Shown: one piece after another, positions 17,832 to 22,950 of the stretch
Numbering within the stretch: position 1 is the stretch's first letter
Layout: the number at the start of each line of letters is the position of its first letter
From: Tannerellaceae bacterium
GTDB taxonomy: Bacteria; Bacteroidota; Bacteroidia; Bacteroidales; Tannerellaceae
Length of the DNA stretch: 22,950 bases
Direction: 5' to 3'
Assembly: GCA_031276545.1 (NCBI GenBank)
Contig: JAISMW010000063.1
Location: 1-22,950, forward strand
The notes under the pieces: model-generated
What the model was told of the DNA's origin: nothing
Seen by the model: only the letters and a program-made list of their open reading frames with translations
Databases searched by the model: none
Made by a program: the position numbers and the translations under genes

Positions 17832-19313
17832 TCACGGCATATCTACCAGCTTCCATCCTGCACGGTAATTGTGCTTAATCAAGCCTTCGGCAAACTGTTT
17901 CGCATTCACGGGATCAGTCCATATCTTATTGAATTTCGGATCTCCATCTACAATTTTGAAATCATCCTTAATAAGAATTTTTATTTCGTCATTGTCGGCT
18001 ATATTCGTAAAGCGCATATTGGGACCGTCCCACAATAATTCTTTGTTCAAAGTTTGCAGACGTACGGCCAGAACACCCATGACAACCATTTCATTGAACG
18101 GGCCGGCTTCCGAGAAGTCTGATTTCGACAATACACGGTTGGCGGCGCTTTCTTTACAGGCACGCAACCAGTCTTGCTCGTGCCCGCCACGCATCGCATT
18201 CGGCACACGGCGGCATACTTGGGGCGTGTTCGGCTTGCGGCCTGAGAGCAACCAGGGATTCACGCCATAGCAACCGCATATCAGCGTATCTTTCGTTCCG
18301 TGGAAGATAACAGCGCCACCGGCGTCATTCAAGTCTCGTCCTGCAGGATAGCCTTCCGGCAGGTCGGGTTTCAAACCGCCGTCATACCAATGCACTTCTA
18401 CTTCGGGAAGCGCTACTTTGGGAAGATTGTCTCGAGAGGGGAAAATCAATTTCACATGCTGGGCCTGTGGGGCGCAGTCTTGCAGTAACAGGGTAGACGA
18501 ACCTTGTACTTTGGTAGGATAGCCCAGTTTAAGGCCTTTGAATACCGGATGCAGGATGTGGCAAGCCATATCGCCTAATGCGCCGGTTCCGTAAGCCCAC
18601 CATCCACGCCAGTTCCAAGGGTGATAAATATTGTTGTAGGGTCTCACTTCGGCCGGTCCAGTAAACAGATCCCAGTTTAGCGTAGATGGAATTTTATCGG
18701 CCTTTTCCGGTGCATTCAGTCCTTGCGGCCAGATCGGACGGTCGGTAAAGGCTTCCACTTTGCGTACTTCACCGATTTCTCCGTTCCATATCCATTCGCA
18801 AACCAGGTCTACGCCTTCGCCGGAAGATCCCTGATTACCCATTTGGGTTGCCACTTTGTATTTGGCGGCTAATTTAGTGAGCAGGCGGGACTCGTATACC
18901 GAATGTGTCAATGGTTTTTGTGTATAAACATGTTTACCCATGGTGATGGCATCGGCAGAAATAATCGCGTGTGTATGGTCGGCTGTAGCCACAATCACCG
19001 CATCAATTTCTTTTCCCAGTTCATCATACAATTTGCGATAATCCCAATATTTTTTAGCTTGGGGGTATTTCTCGAATACGGGCTTTGCATATTTCCAGTC
19101 CACATCGCAAAGGGCTACAATATTTTCGGTTGCAGCAACATTGGTAAGGTTGGAGTTACCCATACCGCCAATACCTATACCTGCAATATTCAGCTTGTCT
19201 GTAGGGGCTGTGTATCCATGACTTTTCCCTAAAATTGTATGGGGAACAACTGTTAAAGCTGCCGCGGCAGCCGTACTTTTCCGAAGGAATGATCTTCTTG
19301 AAATGTTTGACAT
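17832..19313 (-). CDS. Tat-exported Gfo/Idh/MocA-family oxidoreductase
   Basis: The 493-residue NAD(P)-dependent oxidoreductase starts with a twin-arginine signal (SRRSFLRKS, R6-R7, then an alanine-rich hydrophobic stretch), so it should be exported folded with its cofactor. The Rossmann loop GIGIGGMG (45-52), the ATADHTHA segment (109-116) and the family's catalytic-lysine motif, here QKP rather than EKP (K133), are visible. The C-terminal part (for example YNNIYHPWNWRGWWAYGTGALGDMACHILHP) resembles the glycoside/inositol oxidoreductase subgroup. Paired with a DUF1080 lipoprotein, a role in oxidising sugar hydroxyls to 3-keto forms in the periplasm is a reasonable inference; the substrate is unknown. 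Confidence 0.92.
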   Translation of the reverse strand: MSNISRRSFLRKSTAAAAALTVVPHTILGKSHGYTAPTDKLNIAGIGIGGMGNSNLTNVAATENIVALCDVDWKYAKPVFEKYPQAKKYWDYRKLYDELGKEIDAVIVATADHTHAIISADAITMGKHVYTQKPLTHSVYESRLLTKLAAKYKVATQMGNQGSSGEGVDLVCEWIWNGEIGEVRKVEAFTDRPIWPQGLNAPEKADKIPSTLNWDLFTGPAEVRPYNNIYHPWNWRGWWAYGTGALGDMACHILHPVFKGLKLGYPTKVQGSSTLLLQDCAPQAQHVKLIFPSRDNLPKVALPEVEVHWYDGGLKPDLPEGYPAGRDLNDAGGAVIFHGTKDTLICGCYGVNPWLLSGRKPNTPQVCRRVPNAMRGGHEQDWLRACKESAANRVLSKSDFSEAGPFNEMVVMGVLAVRLQTLNKELLWDGPNMRFTNIADNDEIKILIKDDFKIVDGDPKFNKIWTDPVNAKQFAEGLIKHNYRAGWKLVDMP

Positions 19314-19388
19314 AATAATAATTTTTTAGATTAGCACCAATCTTATATAATAATTAATTTTCTTGTTCAGTTTTGCTTAAAATTGTCG

Positions 19389-19418
19389 CAAATATAACAC
19401 ATAGACACAGACAGACAA
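19389..19418 (-). promoter_or_regulatory. Near-consensus Bacteroidetes promoter for the oxidoreductase operon
   Basis: On the minus strand the -7 box TATATTTG (19389-19396) matches TAnnTTTG exactly. A TTG -33 element (19416-19418) lies 19 bp upstream, the expected spacing. Transcription would begin about 70 nt before the ATG at 19313. It lies between the topA stop and the oxidoreductase start and marks a separate transcription unit. Confidence 0.65.
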
Positions 19419-19491
19419 GAATAAAGAATTGCTTTTCTCACTCAAATAAATTTTTTTAACAAATCAATTTACAGAAGAGGATACACGCAAT

Positions 19492-21834
19492 TTATTTCTT
19501 TTTAGAGGTTCGCTTCTTTGCTGCCGGTTTTTCGTCGGCAGATTGAATAATCTGCATGACTTCTTCCAAAGTCAGCGCCTTGGGATCTTTTACGCTCCGG
19601 GGGATTTTGTAGTTCTTCCCTTTACAGGCGATATAAGGCCCGAACCGTCCGTTAAGCAGCTCCAGTTCCGGTGATTCATCAAACTTCTTCAAGCAGCGTT
19701 CGGCTTCTTTCTTACGCTTTTCGAGAATCAGTTCAATGGATTCTTCCAGAGTGACGGTTTGCGGACTCAGTTGTGCCGGGATGGAGATATATTTTGCATC
19801 GTGACGGATAAAGGGGCCGAAACGTCCGATGCCGACCACGATCGTTTTACCTTCATAGTCGCCCAACGTGCGTGGCAAATCAAACAGTTTAATGGCTTCC
19901 TCCAAGGTGATGGTTTCGATGGACTGGCCTTTCATGAGCGAAGCAAACTGTGGTTTGGGGGTACTTTTATCTTCCGGATTGGTGGCTCCTAATTGAACAA
20001 CAGGGCCAAAGCGTCCTATCTTGACGAAGATGGGGAGCCCGGTTTTCGGGTCGGTGCCCAGTTCACGTTCTCCTACTCGATGTTCGGTTTTTGCGGCGGA
20101 AGTTCTCTCTACTATCGGATGAAATACTTTATAAAAGCGATCAATCGCATCTGTCCAGTTCATTTCGCCTTCGGCTATTGCGTCAAATTCTTTCTCTACG
20201 CTGGCCGTAAAATTATAATCCAGCACATCGGGGAAGTATTCCGTCAGAAAGTCATTTACTACCGTTCCGATATCGGTAGGCATTAGCTTATTACGGTCGG
20301 CGCCGGCTATTTCTTTTTTCTCTTTCTCGGTAATTTTCCGGTTGTGTAGCGTGAGGATACGGTACCGGCGTTCCTCTCCCTCCTTATCTCCTTTTACTAC
20401 ATACTCCCGGTTCTGTACTGTCTGAATGGTCGGAGCATAGGTGGAGGGACGTCCCACACCCAATTCTTCCAGGCGGCGCACCAGACTGGCTTCCGTATAA
20501 CGGGGCGGACGCTGGGTAAAGCGTTCGGTAGCCACTATCTCTTGCAGGCTCAGCAAATCCTCCGGATGTACGGGAGGAAGCAAACCGCTATCTTGTTCTT
20601 TCTCGTTTTCTTCGTCGGAGCTTTCATGATATACCTGAAGAAATCCATCGAAGACTATCACCTCACCCGTAGCGACAAATTTTTCTTTCAGTCCGGAGAT
20701 AGCTATCGAGATAGTTGTACGTTCCAGTTCCGCATCGGCCATCTGGCAGGCCAGGGTACGCTTGCGTATGAGTTCGTACAGTTTTTTTTCCTGAGCCGTC
20801 CCGCTGATTTCGTCATTATGAATATAGGTGGGGCGGATGGCCTCGTGGGCTTCCTGTGCTCCTTTGCTTTTCGTGCTGTATTTGCGGAACTTATAGTAGG
20901 CATCGCCATACGTATTCAGGATGGTTTCCTTCGCGGTTCCCAGCGCCAGGTCGCTCAGGTTGACCGAATCGGTACGCATATAGGTAATCTGTCCGGATTC
21001 GTAGAGCCGCTGGGCAAGCATCATCGTTTGAGAAACGGAATACCCCAGCTTGCGGGCAGCTTCCTGCTGCAGGGTCGACGTGGTAAAAGGTGCTGCCGGC
21101 GATTTTTTTACCGGTTTGACAACGATTTCATCTATCTTGAACGCAGCGTCCCGGCAGGATTCCAGAAAACGGTTCACTTCATCTTTCGTCTTCAACCGTT
21201 TGTTGAGTTCTGCTTTCAGGCAGGTGCTTCCGTCGGGTAATGTAAAATGGGCTACGATACGGAAAGACGCTTCTGGGTGAAAACTGTTGATTTCGCGTTC
21301 GCGTTCAACAATCAGGCGCACTGCAACAGACTGTACCCGTCCGGCAGACAGCGCCGGTTTTACCTTCTTCCATAAAACAGGCGAAAGTTCAAATCCTACG
21401 ATACGATCCAGTACACGGCGCGCCTGCTGGGCGTCCACCAGGTGCAGGTCTATATTTCTGGGTGTTTCAATAGCGTGCAAAATCGCATTCTTTGTGATTT
21501 CATGAAAAACAATACGTTTCGTTTTTTCGGGATCCAGTTTCAATACTTCTGCCAAATGCCAGGAGATGGCTTCTCCTTCGCGGTCTTCATCGGAGGCAAG
21601 CCATACAACTTCCGCTTTCAGGGCTTCCTCTTTCAAGCCGGCTACCAGTTTTTTCTTATCTTCGGGAATGGCGTACTGGGGTGTATAATTATGCTGGATA
21701 TCAACGCCAAACTCTTTTTGCTTCAAATCGCGGATATGTCCATAACTCGACATTACCTTAAAGTCCTTTCCCAAAAATTTTTCAATGGTCTTAGCCTTAG
21801 CCGGAGACTCCACAATCACGAGATTCTTTTGCAT
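19492..21834 (-). CDS. topA: DNA topoisomerase I
   Basis: This type IA enzyme relaxes negative supercoils by cutting one strand through a 5'-phosphotyrosine. The 780-residue protein has the Toprim domain (VIVESPAKAKTIEKFLG, E9; acidic triad in SDEDREGE, 81-88, with D82 and D84), the topoisomerase core and active-site tyrosine Y285 in GQITYMRTDS. The C-terminus carries repeated Toprim-C motifs (RFGPVVQLG, RFGPFIRHD, RFGPYIACKG) in place of cysteine zinc fingers. It ends in a lysine-rich tail (AAKKRTSKKK), probably DNA-binding. It is transcribed alone: the downstream operon has its own promoter. Confidence 0.97.
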   Translation of the reverse strand: MQKNLVIVESPAKAKTIEKFLGKDFKVMSSYGHIRDLKQKEFGVDIQHNYTPQYAIPEDKKKLVAGLKEEALKAEVVWLASDEDREGEAISWHLAEVLKLDPEKTKRIVFHEITKNAILHAIETPRNIDLHLVDAQQARRVLDRIVGFELSPVLWKKVKPALSAGRVQSVAVRLIVEREREINSFHPEASFRIVAHFTLPDGSTCLKAELNKRLKTKDEVNRFLESCRDAAFKIDEIVVKPVKKSPAAPFTTSTLQQEAARKLGYSVSQTMMLAQRLYESGQITYMRTDSVNLSDLALGTAKETILNTYGDAYYKFRKYSTKSKGAQEAHEAIRPTYIHNDEISGTAQEKKLYELIRKRTLACQMADAELERTTISIAISGLKEKFVATGEVIVFDGFLQVYHESSDEENEKEQDSGLLPPVHPEDLLSLQEIVATERFTQRPPRYTEASLVRRLEELGVGRPSTYAPTIQTVQNREYVVKGDKEGEERRYRILTLHNRKITEKEKKEIAGADRNKLMPTDIGTVVNDFLTEYFPDVLDYNFTASVEKEFDAIAEGEMNWTDAIDRFYKVFHPIVERTSAAKTEHRVGERELGTDPKTGLPIFVKIGRFGPVVQLGATNPEDKSTPKPQFASLMKGQSIETITLEEAIKLFDLPRTLGDYEGKTIVVGIGRFGPFIRHDAKYISIPAQLSPQTVTLEESIELILEKRKKEAERCLKKFDESPELELLNGRFGPYIACKGKNYKIPRSVKDPKALTLEEVMQIIQSADEKPAAKKRTSKKK

Positions 21835-21889
21835 ATTTTATTCATTACATTCTTAAAATTTCAGGGACAAACTCATCCTAAGCCCGGGG

Positions 21890-21897
21890 CAAAGGTA
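21890..21897 (-). promoter_or_regulatory. Candidate topA -7 box
   Basis: TACCTTTG on the minus strand matches the TAnnTTTG consensus. The start of transcription would be about 50 nt before the topA ATG. No clear TTG/TTTG is seen 19-21 bp upstream, so this rests on the -7 element alone. Confidence 0.4.
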
Positions 21898-21948
21898 TAT
21901 CTTTTCTTCAAAAACCAGTATGCCCGGCATAAAAAACGAATGGAGTAA

Positions 21949-22212
21949 GGATTCTCTTTATAGCCGGATTTGTCATTTTCAATATGCTGCAAATTAAATA
22001 GTTGGAGACGCCATTGATACGCATTCACTGTAATTTGCACAAAGGGCAGGACAGTGCAGGAACTCTAACTCGGTGGTGTAAGTCCACTATGGGGTAGGCA
22101 GTATTCAATTCATAACGTGAGTTCGACGCAAAAAAAAGACAGAAATGCCGGGGAAGAGACAGGCCATCAGGAGGCATCCTCCAGGCCACGCTCAAGCCAT
22201 TGCGGGCTAATT
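21949..22212. other. Gene-free segment with several short inverted repeats, unidentified
   Basis: I see no credible gene. Short inverted repeats are nested or adjacent: CACTGT/ACAGTG (22026-22031 and 22051-22056), GAACTC/GAGTTC (22060-22065 and 22119-22124) enclosing GTGG/CCAC (22073-22076 and 22084-22087), and GGAGG/CCTCC with a 3-nt loop (22170-22182). The pattern could be a structured RNA or the remnant of a mobile intron, but no family was recognised. A GTG-started ORF that begins at 22117 runs into the 21-bp array; it has no recognisable domain and is not called. Confidence 0.35.
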
Positions 22213-22443
22213 GGGGTTAACCCCGAAACCATGGGGGTTAACCCCAAAGCCGTGGGGGTTAATCCCGAAGCCGTGGGGGTCAACCCCGAAGCCATGGGGG
22301 TCGACCCCGGAGCCGTGGGGGTCAACCCCGAAGCCGTGGGGGTCAACCCCGAAGCCGTGGGGGTCAACCCCGGAGCCGTGGGGGTCAACCCCGGAGCCGT
22401 GGGGGTTAACCCCGGAGCCGTGGGGGTTAACCCCAAACCACCG
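22213..22443. repeat. Eleven-copy 21-bp tandem array of GC-rich palindromes
   Basis: Eleven contiguous units of exactly 21 bp run without spacers. Each unit is a 12-bp GGGGTYAACCCC block followed by a 9-bp GRAGCCGTG-like block. Units 1, 2, 10 and 11 hold the perfect palindrome GGGGTTAACCCC, unit 5 GGGGTCGACCCC, units 4 and 6-9 the near-palindrome GGGGTCAACCCC, and unit 3 a variant ending TCCC. Edge units have TTAA and central ones mostly TCAA. Each CCCC can pair with the preceding GGGG or, across the 9-bp block, with the next one. The array is open in at least three frames (heptapeptides such as GVNPEAV on plus and GLTPTAP on minus), which follows from 21 being divisible by 3 and does not show coding. 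Confidence 0.9.
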
Positions 22444-22550
22444 GAAAACTCCTCCCGAAACACGGGTTCTTACCTCGAACTCAGGCTCATAGAAAAAGCG
22501 TTACATCTTTGTGTAGACAGGGAGAAGACATAAAGTAGGATCTATAAAAC

Positions 22551-22775
22551 CAATGCCGTTTACTTACAAGGAGTATCTGTGGGCGTTAATGAGCGCCACT
22601 CATAAGCGTTGCTGATGGATCGCTGCTAACGTTGCTGATAGTTTGCTGCTAACGTTGCTGACAGTTTGCTGCTAACGTTGCTGACAGTTTGCTGCTAACG
22701 TTGCTGATAGTTTGCTGCTAACGTTGCTGACAAATCTTCACTAACTAAAAAGCGCTCCTTAAGCAAACGGCATTG
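22551..22775. mobile_element. MITE-like non-autonomous element with terminal inverted repeats and 10-bp target duplication
   Basis: The left end (22551-22573) begins CAATGCCGTTT and the right end (22755-22775) is its inverted copy. The ends align over about 21 positions with one mismatch and a 2-nt gap. The exact sequence TCTATAAAAC abuts both ends (22541-22550 and 22776-22785), as expected for a target-site duplication made by transposition. The 225-bp body has no transposase; it holds the 23-bp tandem repeat and, near the left end, a 5-bp-stem hairpin (ATGAG/CTCAT, 22589-22603). Such an element would have to be moved in trans. A 10-bp duplication is within the range of some IS4-family elements, but the family cannot be assigned from the ends alone. 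Confidence 0.7.
22607..22744. repeat. Six-unit 23-bp tandem repeat inside the MITE-like element
   Basis: Six head-to-tail units of 23 bp, consensus CGTTGCTGAYAG followed by TTTGCTGCTAA. Units 2-5 (22630-22721) differ only by C/T at one position. Unit 1 (22607-22629) has a few changes. Unit 6 (22722-22744) keeps the first half and the terminal CTAA but is diverged between. Twenty-three is not a multiple of three, so this is not a coding repeat. There are no spacers, so it is not a CRISPR array. Confidence 0.88.
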
Positions 22776-22785
22776 TCTATAAAAC

Positions 22786-22950
22786 TCAAAAGTCGCCTGC
22801 AAGGAACTGACGGGTCACAGTAACGGTATGGTCACGGAAAAAAATTACTTCCGTTTGAAATGGGTGACGGACTGTATGAACCGAACTCCCCGGTGATTTG
22901 CTTCAAAATTTTTAAACAAACGAAAAAAGTCTGAATGAGTTCATTATCTT
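22786..22950. other. Gene-free edge segment
   Basis: No gene was recognised up to the window edge. ACGGAA/TTCCGT (22834-22839 and 22849-22854) can form a 6-bp stem. Near it are two copies of GGTCAC, and GTGAC at 22864-22868 is complementary to one of them. The segment may be part of a structured element extending beyond the window, but that cannot be decided here. Confidence 0.3.

Noticed and set aside
22213..22744. CRISPR array
   Set aside because: Both repeat sets are head-to-tail with no unique spacers, and no cas gene is present.
22020..22950. Group II intron split by the repeats
   Set aside because: Some phrases are reminiscent of intron RNA, but no GUGYG-type 5' end, no domain V and no reverse transcriptase could be found.

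Overview
The window comes from a Bacteroidota genome, almost certainly order Bacteroidales. Four things point there: the gene order of the division and cell-wall (dcw) cluster (rsmH, ftsL-like, PASTA-type ftsI, murE, mraY, murD, ftsW, murG, murC, ftsQ, ftsA, ftsZ, with no ddl or murF), a MraY with an extra loop, a BspA-like leucine-rich-repeat protein with a possible type IX secretion tail, and -7 promoter boxes matching TAnnTTTG. An oral or gut relative of Tannerella/Parabacteroides is my guess, but the species cannot be fixed from the sequence alone. Every confident gene is on the minus strand, so transcription runs from high to low coordinates.

Layout, in transcription order. (1) 21.9-22.95 kb holds no convincing gene. 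It contains an array of eleven 21-bp units built on GGGGTTAACCCC-type palindromes, and a 225-bp MITE-like element with terminal inverted repeats, an exact 10-bp flanking duplication and an internal 23-bp tandem repeat. (2) topA (19.5-21.8 kb) encodes DNA topoisomerase I. (3) A two-gene operon (16.9-19.3 kb) encodes a Tat-exported Gfo/Idh/MocA oxidoreductase and a DUF1080 lipoprotein. It has a near-consensus Bacteroidetes promoter in front and a 12-bp-stem terminator behind. (4) The dcw cluster (1.9-16.7 kb) has twelve tightly packed genes. Three junctions are 4-bp ATGA overlaps. yqeY follows ftsZ closely. No mraZ precedes rsmH. (5) 0.5-1.4 kb encodes a secreted BspA-like protein whose stop codon lies inside a heptamer tandem repeat. 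(6) A 400-bp gene-free gap with a G-quadruplex motif precedes the signal-peptide end of a truncated gene at the window edge.

How the genes work together: MurE, MurD and MurC build the UDP-MurNAc-peptide. MraY and MurG make lipid I and lipid II. FtsW and FtsI polymerise and crosslink septal peptidoglycan. FtsL and FtsQ link the synthases to the FtsA/FtsZ ring. The MurE DNPR motif predicts meso-diaminopimelate in the stem peptide.

The most unusual material is the repeat region at 22.2-22.8 kb. Next come a 10-nt homopolymer inside ftsA upstream of its membrane-targeting helix, and a marked change of base composition and codon choice within the dcw cluster (C-ending, GC-rich at the ftsZ end; mixed and more AT-rich toward ftsI).
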